Assembly (NCBI GenBank): GCA_938084685.1
Contig: CALKGE010000002.1
Span: forward strand, 1 to 64,000
DNA from: an uncultured Pirellulaceae bacterium
GTDB lineage: Bacteria > Planctomycetota > Planctomycetia > Pirellulales > Pirellulaceae
Direction: 5' to 3'
Length of the DNA: 64,000 nucleotides
Made by a program: the position numbers and the translations under genes. The notes under the pieces are model-generated. The model did not search any database. It was not told where the DNA came from and saw only the letters and a program-made list of their open reading frames with translations. Positions 1 to 9,021 of this stretch are shown one piece after another (the stretch's first letter is position 1; each line of letters begins with the position of its first letter).

Positions 1-1
1 A

Positions 2-2569
2 AAAATCAAACAGATTGAACCGAGCTTAAATGGAGTCAAAGTTCGTATCGTTTATGATCGTACGGGCCTGATTAACGAGACGGTTGGTACACTTACAGAG
101 GCGCTCTCACAACAAGTTGTTATTACTGCAGTCGTGATTCTGCTGTTTCTGCTTCATTTTCGGGCCAGTATTGTCGTCGCCGTGACACTCCCTATTGCCG
201 TTTTGTTGGCATTCATCGCCATGCAGGTGTTTGGTGTGGACGCCAACATCATGTCTCTGGCAGGTATCGCCATTGCGATCGGAACGATGGTTGACATGGG
301 GATCATCGTCTCGGAAACGATCTACGACAAGTTGGCGGAGTGGGAAAAGGAAGGTCGGCCAGGTGGTAGCGAGCGGCGTATCCAAGTCATCAGTGAGGCA
401 GCTGGGGAAGTTGCTCCCGCCGTTCTTACTGCGGTGCTCACGACCGTGGTGAGTTTTCTGCCGGTTTTCATGTTGACCGGCAGAGATTACAAACTCTTTG
501 CACCTCTGGCTTGGACAAAAACCTTTTCTCTTCTTGCCGCCCTGATTGTCGCTATTACGCTCGTGCCGCTGCTAAGTCGACTTTTTCTTTCGTCAAGCCG
601 GCTTAAACCTGCGCCAACATGGTTCGGAACTGCTGGTTTTGCTTGTCTGGGGTTAGTTTTGGGAGGGCTTGGCGGTCAAGCGCTCGCTCGTACTCTTGGA
701 ATTCACATGGGAGCGGTTATTGCCGGCGGAGGATTGCTTGGGGGCCTGGTAGGCTTTTGGTTGCTCAAAGAGAGATTACGCCCAATTGACGAAAACCCCA
801 TGAGTCGGTTTATTCTCTGGCTCTATGTCCCAACCCTCCGGTTTCTTCTTGGTCGCAAAGGACTCTTCTTTTGTTTGCCGACTTTAGTGGTCGGCGTTGG
901 CATGGGAGCATGGTTTGGGCTGCCGATCATACTCAAACCGCTGGAGACAGCGGCCGGACATTTGGGGGCGGACTTGAATGAAGTCCCTGGTTATGTCGAC
1001 GTCAAACATGCTTTCACTGGTTTGAAGTCTGACGATTGGATCGCCCTGGATGAGGGAAGTTGGTTTTACATGCCAACGCTATTTCCAGGAGCCAGTTTTT
1101 CGCAGGCAATGGAAGTGCTGCAAACACAGAATGCTCTCATCAAAGAGATACCGGAAGTCGAGAACGTGCTAGGGAAAATTGGACGAGTGGAGTCCGCGCT
1201 CGATCCCGCTCCAGCTGCGATGATTGAAACTTATGTGATGCTTAAGCCGACAGAGGATTGGCCCGAAGGAGTCACAACCCAGGAGATCTGGGGCAAGATT
1301 AATGCGGTGGCGACGCTGCCAGGTGTCACACCTGCTTCTCCCCTGCAACCCATCGAAGGGCGAATCGTGATGCTGCAAAGTGGCATCAAGGCATCGATGG
1401 CGATTCGGATCTTTGGGGATAGTTTGGATGGACTTGCTAAAGCGTCTCTCAGTGTGGCTGAACACCTCAAAGGTCTTTCACAGGTCAATGCCAGCACGGT
1501 CAATCCGGATATTGTTCTCGGCAAACCTTATGTCGAATTTGAAGTCAATCGCGAAACTGCCGCTCGCTATGGGATGTCAACGGCGATGGTCAATCAGATT
1601 ATCGAAACGGCGCTCGGAGGTTCGAACATTACGAAGACGGTTGAAGGAAGGGAGAGATATCCCATTCGCGTACGGTATGAACGGAATCTCCGGGAAAGTT
1701 TGGACGAGTTGGACCGTCTTCCGGTCGTCACTCGTTCCGGAGAGGTTGTTCCCTTGTCGATGCTGACCACAATGAATACGACTTGGGGGCCGGGAATGAT
1801 CAATAGCGAAGATGCCCGGCTTGTTGCCCATGTCTCGTTTTCTCCCTCAGGGATGGTGGGGGATCTGGAAACTGTGGAAGCTGTCGAACAATCTCTCTTG
1901 GAGGCGCAAGGTGATAATTCGCTCAGTTTGCCTACAGGGTATGCGCTCAAACCAGTGGGGTCATTTCAGAACCAGATCGAAGCGAACCAACAGCTTCGCT
2001 GGGTCATCCCACTTGTGGGCGTTATCAATCTGTTTATTATCTACCTTCAATTTCGCCGCCTTCCCATCGCTTTAACAGTCTTCGCCGGAATTCCGGTCGC
2101 TTTTGCTGGAGGAATGATTTTTCTGGCAATAAACTCAATTGAGATCAACACGGCAGTGTGGGTCGGCTTCATTGCGCTCTTTGGGATCGCCGTGGATGAT
2201 GGAGTCGTAATGGCGACTTACCTCGGCCAGGTCTTCACTCGTAAACGACTCAGAAGTGTCGATGATATACGTGATGCAACTGTTGAGGCAGGTATGAAGC
2301 GAATTCGGCCCTGTCTAATGACGACATTTACGACAATCATTGCCTTGATGCCGGTGATCTATTCCACGGGGCGAGGATCCGACGTCGCGAAGGCGATGGC
2401 GTGGCCTGTCATTGGAGGGATGGCGGTAGAGTTACTGACGCTTTTTGTCGTGCCTGTCCTCTATGCTGGCTACAAAGAATTTAAAATGAACCTGGGCCTG
2501 TACGATCAAGATTGGGCTGGGACGGACGACGATGTGAGTGAGATGATTACTGGCTTGCAGGAACGATGA
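2..2569 (+). CDS. RND efflux transporter, CusA/CzcA type (5' end missing)
   Basis: This is the C-terminal 855 residues of a large inner-membrane RND pump; the frame is open to the left edge, so the N-terminus lies outside the window. Hydrophobic helix groups flank a large periplasmic portion. The stretch GTMVDMGIIVSE resembles the TM4 region of heavy-metal RND pumps with its proton-relay acid, and GIAVDDGVVMATY with the RPCLMTTFTT helix resembles the last TM block. The family exports metal cations such as Cu, Ag, Co, Zn or Cd, powered by proton influx, with a periplasmic adaptor and an outer-membrane channel. Those partners would lie upstream and are not visible. Family is confident; the exported substrate is not known. 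Confidence 0.9.
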   Translation, partial: KIKQIEPSLNGVKVRIVYDRTGLINETVGTLTEALSQQVVITAVVILLFLLHFRASIVVAVTLPIAVLLAFIAMQVFGVDANIMSLAGIAIAIGTMVDMGIIVSETIYDKLAEWEKEGRPGGSERRIQVISEAAGEVAPAVLTAVLTTVVSFLPVFMLTGRDYKLFAPLAWTKTFSLLAALIVAITLVPLLSRLFLSSSRLKPAPTWFGTAGFACLGLVLGGLGGQALARTLGIHMGAVIAGGGLLGGLVGFWLLKERLRPIDENPMSRFILWLYVPTLRFLLGRKGLFFCLPTLVVGVGMGAWFGLPIILKPLETAAGHLGADLNEVPGYVDVKHAFTGLKSDDWIALDEGSWFYMPTLFPGASFSQAMEVLQTQNALIKEIPEVENVLGKIGRVESALDPAPAAMIETYVMLKPTEDWPEGVTTQEIWGKINAVATLPGVTPASPLQPIEGRIVMLQSGIKASMAIRIFGDSLDGLAKASLSVAEHLKGLSQVNASTVNPDIVLGKPYVEFEVNRETAARYGMSTAMVNQIIETALGGSNITKTVEGRERYPIRVRYERNLRESLDELDRLPVVTRSGEVVPLSMLTTMNTTWGPGMINSEDARLVAHVSFSPSGMVGDLETVEAVEQSLLEAQGDNSLSLPTGYALKPVGSFQNQIEANQQLRWVIPLVGVINLFIIYLQFRRLPIALTVFAGIPVAFAGGMIFLAINSIEINTAVWVGFIALFGIAVDDGVVMATYLGQVFTRKRLRSVDDIRDATVEAGMKRIRPCLMTTFTTIIALMPVIYSTGRGSDVAKAMAWPVIGGMAVELLTLFVVPVLYAGYKEFKMNLGLYDQDWAGTDDDVSEMITGLQER

Positions 2570-2995
2570 ATTCAACGTTGCTGACTATTTCAAAACGACC
2601 AATTTCCTTCACTTGTTACTCGTAGATTACAATCAAGACGAGCGCCAACTAGTCTGAGGAAATCCTATGCTGATCAGCAACTCGCGGGATAAGCGGAGTC
2701 GGCGTCACGCCGGACTGCATAGGAGCTTCGCGATTCCAGAGTAAATGCTCGGACACTGCGGGCGTGACGATCCGCGAGCCAATTTCGATCGTACTCTGGC
2801 ATCGGTCTACCGAAACTTTGCCAGCCTTCTCGTGGCGAACGGTTTCTGATTCTCTTTGACGCTAACAAGCCGATTGTGTGACAAAGCCTAGTCTTTCCAG
2901 ATATCTGCAATCATCGTTCTGAGACTCGATTCCCCCGATTTGGTTTCATTGAACTTTTGTCTCGCCGCGGAACGAGAAAATTTGAGTTCGTTCGA
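2570..2995. other. Intergenic gap without recognised gene
   Basis: This 426-bp stretch lies between the convergent RND pump and the ComM-type ATPase. It carries short open frames on both strands (for example 2674-2910 on the minus strand) with no recognisable protein motif and no convincing ribosome binding site. I see no tRNA, insertion sequence or clear terminator. It could hold decayed coding sequence, but nothing supports a specific call. Confidence 0.5.
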
Positions 2996-4549
2996 TTATC
3001 GTGACCAGTATTGCCGGTCCAGCAGACGGTAGTTAACCGCTTCGTGGATATGTTCTTCCTGGATTTTTTCGGTTCCTGCCAGATCAGCGATCGTTCTGGC
3101 GACTCGCAGGATCTTGTCATGGGCACGGGCTGAAAACCCCATGGTGTCGACTGCCAGTTGAATCGCTCGTTGTGCTGCCGAGGTGGACTGGCAAAATTTC
3201 CGTACCTGCGGTGCCGTCATCTGCGCGTTGTAGTGGGTACGAGTTCCTCGGAAACGGTCATGCTGAGCTTCCCGCGCAAGCACGACCCGTTCACGCATCT
3301 GATTGCTTGTCATGCCGGTCTGCTTCCCGCTGAGCTGTTCGATCGGTACAGCAGGTACTTCGATCTGCAGATCGATCCGGTCAAGCATGGGGCCGCTGAT
3401 GCGGGAAACATATTTGTCGACATAGGTTTGCTGGCACTGGCAATTGCGACGAGGGTCATTTTTGAATCCACAGGGACAAGAGTTCATGGCAGCCAGAAGC
3501 ATGAAATCAGCCGGAAAGGTGGCTGCTCCTCGGGCACGGGAAATGGTTACACATTTGTCTTCCAGTGGCTGCCTCAGTACTTCCAGAGTAGTTCGACTGA
3601 ATTCGGGCAGTTCGTCAAGGAAAAGTACGCCGTTGTGCGACATGGATATTTCCCCAGGCAGTGGTGTCGTGCCTCCACCGACAAGTCCAGCTTGGCTGAT
3701 GGTGTGGTGAGGTGAACGATAGGGACGTTTGACAAGCAGTGGTTGACTGGGCTGCAACCGCCCCAACACGCTGTATACCTGGCTGGTTTCAATCGATTCA
3801 GTATTGTTCAGCGGTGGTAAAATGGTCGGAAAACGTTTGGCGAGCATCGTCTTGCCGCTACCGGGCGGCCCTACCATGAGTAGATTATGGGCTCCGGAGG
3901 CAGCAATGATGAGAGCTCGTTTGGCCATTGCTTGACCTCGGACATCGGCATAGTCGAGTTCATATTTTCCATGCTGCTGCATCAGCTGTCTGGCATTTCC
4001 AGCGGTACAATCGAGTTCGAGTTTTCCGTTCAGAAAGGCGGCAGCCTGAGCGAGACTATCGACTGCATAAATCCGGGAACCGTCAACGACCGCAGCTTCG
4101 GCGGCATTGGCTGAGGGGACGATCAGACCCTGAAGTGCCGAGCGGTTTTCAGAGATCGCCATACTGAGGGCGCCTCGGACAGGACGTGTTTCGCCCGCCA
4201 GAGATAGCTCGCCAACGACGGCAAATTGCTCCAGTCGCTCATGTTCCAGGTATCCCATGCCGGCCAACATGCCAAGTGCGATAGGCAGGTCGAAGGAGGC
4301 AGCCTGTTTGGGCAGTTCGACCGGGGCCAGATTGATGGTGATGTGATCATACTTCAGCCGAAAACCAGCATTTTCGATCGCTCGTTTTACGCGTTGCCCG
4401 CTTTCACGCACCGCTTTATCGGGTAAGCCAACGGTGGTGATTGACGGAGTGAGACTGGGAGTGTTGGGATCACATACCGTGTCGACCTCCACATCGACAT
4501 GCCGGGCATCGAGTCCGACCATGGTGAACGTTTTTAATCGTGCAAGCAT
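2996..4549 (-). CDS. comM: ComM/YifB family Mg-chelatase-like AAA+ ATPase
   Basis: A 517-residue protein with the complete family layout: an N-terminal ChlI/S5-like domain (VGLPDKAVRESGQRVK near residue 40), the AAA+ core with Walker A GPPGSGKT at 227-234 and Walker B VLFLDE at 308-313, and the C-terminal Mg-chelatase domain. In naturally competent bacteria ComM is a hexameric helicase that promotes branch migration of incoming DNA during recombination; many non-competent bacteria also keep it. The start codon ATG at 4549 is preceded at 5 nt by an inverted repeat that may mask the ribosome binding site. The gene stands alone, divergent from the M24 peptidase. Role in competence here is inference. 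Confidence 0.93.
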   Translation of the reverse strand: MLARLKTFTMVGLDARHVDVEVDTVCDPNTPSLTPSITTVGLPDKAVRESGQRVKRAIENAGFRLKYDHITINLAPVELPKQAASFDLPIALGMLAGMGYLEHERLEQFAVVGELSLAGETRPVRGALSMAISENRSALQGLIVPSANAAEAAVVDGSRIYAVDSLAQAAAFLNGKLELDCTAGNARQLMQQHGKYELDYADVRGQAMAKRALIIAASGAHNLLMVGPPGSGKTMLAKRFPTILPPLNNTESIETSQVYSVLGRLQPSQPLLVKRPYRSPHHTISQAGLVGGGTTPLPGEISMSHNGVLFLDELPEFSRTTLEVLRQPLEDKCVTISRARGAATFPADFMLLAAMNSCPCGFKNDPRRNCQCQQTYVDKYVSRISGPMLDRIDLQIEVPAVPIEQLSGKQTGMTSNQMRERVVLAREAQHDRFRGTRTHYNAQMTAPQVRKFCQSTSAAQRAIQLAVDTMGFSARAHDKILRVARTIADLAGTEKIQEEHIHEAVNYRLLDRQYWSR

Positions 4550-4554
4550 TGATA

Positions 4555-4583
4555 ATCTCTTGGGTAAACCTTCCCAAAGAGAT
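4555..4583 (-). promoter_or_regulatory. Leader hairpin directly before yifB/comM start
   Basis: On the minus strand the arms are ATCTCTTTGGG and CCCAAGAGAT (one-base bulge) around an 8-nt loop, ending 5 nt before the ATG at 4549. The downstream arm contains the only purine-rich ribosome-binding-like sequence (AAGAGA) at the right distance, so folding could restrict translation. Structure is read by eye; regulation is inference. Confidence 0.45.
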
Positions 4584-4651
4584 GTACAGGTGTTGGGTGC
4601 TAGGTATTGTACGAGTCAATGCATGGCAGGTGAACTGTTCGGTGACTGGCA

Positions 4652-4670
4652 GTGACACTTGCAGTGTCAC
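4652..4670. repeat. Perfect inverted repeat between divergent genes
   Basis: The arms GTGACACT and AGTGTCAC are perfect 8-bp complements separated by TGC. It lies between the divergently transcribed comM-like gene and the M24 peptidase. There is no T-run on either side, so an intrinsic terminator is unlikely. A regulator binding site is possible, but no regulator is identified. Confidence 0.5.
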
Positions 4671-4771
4671 GAACTGAATCCTTCCGGTTCTGGTGTCGCA
4701 ATCAGCAGACGTTAAAATGATGAGACTTACAAAACATGCTTGCCCAGAATTAAAAACAACAGGAGTATCGT

Positions 4772-5884
4772 ATGGGGTTAACTGTCGCAGGCTGTCGTGC
4801 TCGGCAGCAGCGGGTCCTGGAGCAGATGCAGGCTCGGAATATCGACCGGCTGGTGGTTACTCGTCCCGAGCACGTTCAGTACCTTTCTGGATTCCGTCCC
4901 CATCACTTGATGGCCGCGATTGTTTGCCTGGATGCAACTGGCCAACTCACATTGGTTGCTCCTAATCAGCAGCCACCGTCGACAGCGGCGGATGAGATAC
5001 TGACCTATGAAGCTCAATGGCACTCAACGCTACGCCTCGAGCAGCAATGGGCAGCCGCTCAGGTTTTGGGAGACCGATTGCAGGGTGTTACATCGAATCA
5101 CGTGGGTGTGGATGCAGCGTTGACAGGTATTCATGCTTTGCAAGCTGCCGGACTGACGCAGATCACCGAGGTGGTGGATTTCGAACCGGACTTATGGCAG
5201 CTAAGACGTCGCAAAGATCCAGACGAATTGGCGTTGATGCAAAAGGCGATTGATTGCACCGAAGCGATGTACGTTCGGGCCCGGGAAATTATCGAGCCCG
5301 GTATTCTCGAACTTGACCTGTTTAATGAATTGCAGGCAGTAGCCGTCTCGACAGCGGGTGAGCCACTGACTGCTCTTTTAGGTAACGACTTTCAGTGCAA
5401 TTCCCGCGGAGGTCCACCGCGTCATCAGCGTGCAGAGGCTGGACAGCTGTACATTCTGGACCTGGGCCCAAGTTATCGTGGTTATTTTGCTGACAACTGC
5501 CGTACCATCTCGGTCGACCGCCAGCCGACCGTTTTGCAGATGGAGGCTTGGGCGCTGATTCAGGAAGTATTTGCATTGATTGAGCGTGAGGTGCGGCCTG
5601 GGACGAGTGCCAAACAGATCTTCACATCCGTACAATCGTTGTTGGCGGAATTTCCCCATGGTGAATTCTCTCATCACCTGGGGCATGGTGTCGGCTTGTA
5701 CCCCCATGAAGCTCCGCACCTTAATCCATTCTGGGATGATCTCTTTGAAGAAGGAGATGTATTCACTGTTGAGCCAGGATTGTACAGTGAGGCACTTGCC
5801 CATGGCATGCGTCTGGAGAATAACTATCGAGTGACCGCCGATGGCGTGGAACTGTTGACCCCCTTTAACCTGGAGTTGGTGTAG
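4772..5884 (+). CDS. M24 family metallopeptidase (Xaa-Pro peptidase type)
   Basis: A 370-residue pita-bread metallopeptidase. Residues 1-140 form a creatinase/prolidase N-terminal domain and 150-365 the catalytic domain. All five dimetal ligands of the family are present: D230, D241, H305 (in HHLGHGVG), E334 (in TVEPGLY) and E349 (in MRLENN). Such enzymes release an N-terminal residue before proline or split Xaa-Pro dipeptides; some relatives are creatinases. No signal peptide is seen, so it is likely cytoplasmic. An AGGAG site sits just before the ATG. The stop codon overlaps the GTG of the next SDR gene (TAGTG), suggesting coupled translation. The exact substrate is unknown. Confidence 0.9.
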   Translation: MGLTVAGCRARQQRVLEQMQARNIDRLVVTRPEHVQYLSGFRPHHLMAAIVCLDATGQLTLVAPNQQPPSTAADEILTYEAQWHSTLRLEQQWAAAQVLGDRLQGVTSNHVGVDAALTGIHALQAAGLTQITEVVDFEPDLWQLRRRKDPDELALMQKAIDCTEAMYVRAREIIEPGILELDLFNELQAVAVSTAGEPLTALLGNDFQCNSRGGPPRHQRAEAGQLYILDLGPSYRGYFADNCRTISVDRQPTVLQMEAWALIQEVFALIEREVRPGTSAKQIFTSVQSLLAEFPHGEFSHHLGHGVGLYPHEAPHLNPFWDDLFEEGDVFTVEPGLYSEALAHGMRLENNYRVTADGVELLTPFNLELV

Positions 5885-6684
5885 TGAGTGCTTTTGATTT
5901 AAGAGGTAAGACGGCATTGGTAACAGGCAGCGGGCGAGGAATTGGTCGCGGGTGTGCTGTCGAGTTGGCCCGGGCCGGAGCCGACGTGATCATTAATGAC
6001 CTGCATGCAGGCCCGGACCTGGAGGAAACTCGGAATGAAATCCAGGCCCTGAGCGGCAAATGTTATCTGGCACCGGGCGACGTGTTCAGTCAGGACGGGT
6101 GTCGTGACGTTTTTGAGCAGGCAATGTCCCAGGCAGGGAAGATTGATATTCTAGTGAGTAATCCGGCCAGCACTTATCGCTCCGAATTTCTTGAACTTTC
6201 CGGGGAACATTGGGAGCGGACACTGCAGGGAACTTTAAGCGCCGGTTTTTATATCAGTCAGTTGGTCGCTCGCCAGCTGGTGGAGCGTGGCGAGGGTGGA
6301 AAAATGGTCTTCATTTCCAGCGTCCAGGCTGTAATGCCGATCGGTCTTAGCGTCGCCTATAACGCTGCCAAGGCGGGGCTTGATCACATGATGAAAACGA
6401 TTGCCATGGAATTGACTGGCCATCGGATCAACGTAAATTCCATTCAGCCCGGTTGGATTGATACTCCGAAAGAGCGTGAAACCTGGACTGAGGAAGCAAT
6501 TCGTGAACAGGGAGCACAACTGCCCTGGGGCCGTCTGGGGACTCCCACAGATATCGGGCAGGCAGCCGTTTTTCTTTCGTCCGCAGCGGCAGACTACATT
6601 ACTTGTACCACCTTGCCCGTCGATGGCGGTTTTCGTCACCGGGATTGTGGGGTATCCCGCGTCGCCGACATGATGCAGGATTAG
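5884..6684 (+). CDS. SDR family oxidoreductase
   Basis: A 266-residue short-chain dehydrogenase/reductase. The cofactor loop TGSGRGIG is at 14-21, the catalytic serine is near 146 (in VFISSVQ), and the YxxxK motif is Y159-N-A-A-K163, so it should be active with NAD(P). The usual NNAG motif reads SNPAS. The GTG start overlaps the stop of the M24 peptidase by one base, so the two are probably co-translated. Substrate cannot be predicted; sugar or hydroxy-acid oxidation would fit the neighbourhood. Cytoplasmic, with no signal sequence. Confidence 0.9.
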   Translation: MSAFDLRGKTALVTGSGRGIGRGCAVELARAGADVIINDLHAGPDLEETRNEIQALSGKCYLAPGDVFSQDGCRDVFEQAMSQAGKIDILVSNPASTYRSEFLELSGEHWERTLQGTLSAGFYISQLVARQLVERGEGGKMVFISSVQAVMPIGLSVAYNAAKAGLDHMMKTIAMELTGHRINVNSIQPGWIDTPKERETWTEEAIREQGAQLPWGRLGTPTDIGQAAVFLSSAAADYITCTTLPVDGGFRHRDCGVSRVADMMQD

Positions 6685-6824
6685 ATGAAACAGTGTAGAC
6701 CGCCGGGTGGGGGCAACCTTCCCTTTGTGGCAATGCCTGCCGTAGACTGAGTTTGCCTGCTGGACATCCCGGCAATCCGGCAATAATTCACATCCACTGA
6801 AATCGAATCCTTTTAATAGCTCCC

Positions 6825-8330
6825 ATGTCCCATCACATTGCCGTCGGTGCTCTGCTCGTAGAATGTAATCACTTTGGTGGAATCCCTACCGATCTCGACT
6901 CGTTTCACCGGACGCAGTTTTTGCAGGGTGACGACCTTTTGGCTCTCGATGAGGGGACGCTTGGCGGCTACTTTGAAGTTCTGTGTGACTCAAAGGAAGA
7001 ATTCTCCATCATTCCTACATTGGCGGCGACAGCCTGTCCGGGCGGATTGGTAACTGACGAAGCATACGCTCAGATCAAATCGACGCTTCTGTCTGAACTT
7101 GAGTCGGCTCGGGATAACCAGCAGCTTGACGGAGTGCTCCTGGCACTGCACGGTTCGGCCGCTGCGGAGAGTCATTCTGATCTGGAAGGTGATCTGTTGG
7201 CTGCTGTGCGCAACCTGGTTGGGCCGTCGGTTCCGATCGTCGCCACACTTGACCTGCACGCACATATCACTCAGCAGATGATCGATCATTCCGATGTCCT
7301 GATTGCCTGGGAAACTTATCCCCACCGCGATGCGCGCGAGACAGGCGTGCGTGGTGCCAAAGCGATGGCGGATATTCTCACCGGAAAACTCAAACCGACG
7401 ATGGCCATGGGGATTGCTCCAGTCCTCGTAGGTGCCATTCTTGGTGCGACCGACGGGGACGGTCCCTTTGCCAGAACGATGAAGCTGGCTAAGGAGATTG
7501 AGTCGTCGGACGAGGTTTACTCGACGAGTGCTTTCCTGGTGCACCCCTATCTGGATGCTCCGGAAATGGGAGGAGGTGGCCTGGTAATTACTCACGATAA
7601 TCAAAACCTGGCCAATCAATTGGCTCAGGAAATAGCCGAGTTTTACTGGGAGCAGCGGTTTGCGTTGGAACCGGAGCTCTATGAAATCGACGAGGCAATT
7701 GAGCTGGGGCTAGCTCATGCGGGGACCGTCGTGCTGGTGGAAACAGCGGACTGTTGTGGTGGAGGTGCGGCGGGAGACAGTGTGCAGGTGCTTCCTGCGC
7801 TGCTGGCATTGGGACCAGCCGTCTCTTCGGTGATACCAGTTGTCGATCAGTTGGCTGCCTCCGCCTGCCATGCCGCAGGTATTGGTGCAACGCTTGACTT
7901 GCAATTAGGACATCGCCATGATCCCAAGTGGGGCAAGCCGCTAGCCGTCGAGGCGACGGTGGTCAATTTGACAGATGGGCGATTTATCTACCAAGGTGGG
8001 ATCTGGGACGGTTGCGAGGGGAACATGGGTCCAGCAGCCGTCGTCAAAGTTGCCGGCGTATTCATTTGCCTGGCTTCATTTCCCACTTACGAATGGTGTG
8101 GTGAACAGTACTCTGCCTTAGGAATTGATGTAACACAGATGAAGTTTATCGTCGCCAAGAATCCGATGAATTACCGGATGGCATTCGAGCATTGCAGCGA
8201 GAATTTCATGGTGTTGGATACAAGCGGGCCAACTCCAGCAACCTGCAGGCATCTTCCTTACAAGCAGAAAGTGCGTCCTGCGTTTCCATGGGATCCGGAA
8301 TTGGAAAACCCAATTCGGTTGCTGCAGTGA
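6825..8330 (+). CDS. M81 family metallopeptidase (MlrC-like)
   Basis: A 501-residue protein of the MlrC/DUF1485 family. Hallmarks are the N-terminal ECNHFGG segment, the histidine-rich TLDLHAHIT and ETYPHRDARETG motifs near 145-170, and a C-terminal MlrC domain (from about 300) with VLVETADCCGGGAAGD. The family takes its name from the microcystin-degradation enzyme MlrC, but most members act on unknown substrates, perhaps small peptides or amidated compounds. It follows the M24 peptidase and SDR on the same strand, 140 bp downstream, and could share their pathway. Function in toxin breakdown should not be assumed. Confidence 0.87.
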   Translation: MSHHIAVGALLVECNHFGGIPTDLDSFHRTQFLQGDDLLALDEGTLGGYFEVLCDSKEEFSIIPTLAATACPGGLVTDEAYAQIKSTLLSELESARDNQQLDGVLLALHGSAAAESHSDLEGDLLAAVRNLVGPSVPIVATLDLHAHITQQMIDHSDVLIAWETYPHRDARETGVRGAKAMADILTGKLKPTMAMGIAPVLVGAILGATDGDGPFARTMKLAKEIESSDEVYSTSAFLVHPYLDAPEMGGGGLVITHDNQNLANQLAQEIAEFYWEQRFALEPELYEIDEAIELGLAHAGTVVLVETADCCGGGAAGDSVQVLPALLALGPAVSSVIPVVDQLAASACHAAGIGATLDLQLGHRHDPKWGKPLAVEATVVNLTDGRFIYQGGIWDGCEGNMGPAAVVKVAGVFICLASFPTYEWCGEQYSALGIDVTQMKFIVAKNPMNYRMAFEHCSENFMVLDTSGPTPATCRHLPYKQKVRPAFPWDPELENPIRLLQ

Positions 8331-8350
8331 TTTACGCTCGGCAGTAGCAG

Positions 8351-8821
8351 CTAGCTTGATTTGTTACGGTCACTGACCGAGCTGGCTTCGCGGCTTTGTG
8401 GGTCATATCTGCGGGAAGAATTAGGTTTGCGTCGGTCGAGTCCAGCGCGATCGAGCAGGCTTTGCCCCAGAATGTTCCGCAGTCCACCGTCATCTGTTGG
8501 TGGTGCACCCGTTGCTCCAAGATCGACCGGTTCATACTCGATGATGTACCGATGATTAGCAAATTGGATGGTAGCTCCAGGATCGAGTCGTTTTGTTGAA
8601 ATTCGATCCCCGTCTCCGTTCACGCGAGTACCATTGCGACTGTTGAGGTCTCGGGCGAACCAGTAACCTTCACTCACATAGAGTTGGCAATGGTGGGCAG
8701 AGACGTTCTTGAAACGTAAAACGATATCGCAGCTTTCACGACGCCCAACCAGGAGTTTTTCACTTAAAAGCGGAATCGGATCACCGCCACCGATTGGTTC
8801 TAGCTTGCCGTAATTGGTCAT
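8351..8821 (-). CDS. FHA domain protein
   Basis: A short protein carrying one forkhead-associated domain, which binds phosphothreonine peptides. Visible FHA landmarks are GRRESCDI, VSAHHCQL and NSRNGTRVNG, which hold the conserved Gly-Arg, Ser-His and Asn-Gly residues. The C-terminal 60 residues are polar and probably disordered. I chose the ATG at 8821 (protein begins MTNYGKLEPIGGGDP) because it starts at the domain edge; an upstream ATG at 8878 would add 19 residues without similarity. Neither start has a good ribosome binding site. The phosphoprotein partner is unknown; the family commonly works with Ser/Thr kinases, none of which is in this window. Confidence 0.82.
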   Translation of the reverse strand: MTNYGKLEPIGGGDPIPLLSEKLLVGRRESCDIVLRFKNVSAHHCQLYVSEGYWFARDLNSRNGTRVNGDGDRISTKRLDPGATIQFANHRYIIEYEPVDLGATGAPPTDDGGLRNILGQSLLDRAGLDRRKPNSSRRYDPQSREASSVSDRNKSS

Positions 8822-9021
8822 AGGATGTGTTGGTTGTTGTACTTGGGGGTTCGTGGAACGGTTGTTGAAGGCGAGCATGCTTTGAGGGGAAAAACTGTTA
8901 ATTTACCCAAAAATTGCTGCCCAAGCACGGCCTCTAATAGAAACTGGTACGATAGAAAGGAACACGCGTTAAGGGTGTTTACGAGTATTCTAGGTCAGCG
9001 TATTGGTTAGTCAAACGATAG

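Noticed and set aside
2674-2910. Possible small gene on the minus strand in the first intergenic gap
   Set aside because: No recognisable motif, no good ribosome binding site and no matching neighbour; treated as a chance frame.
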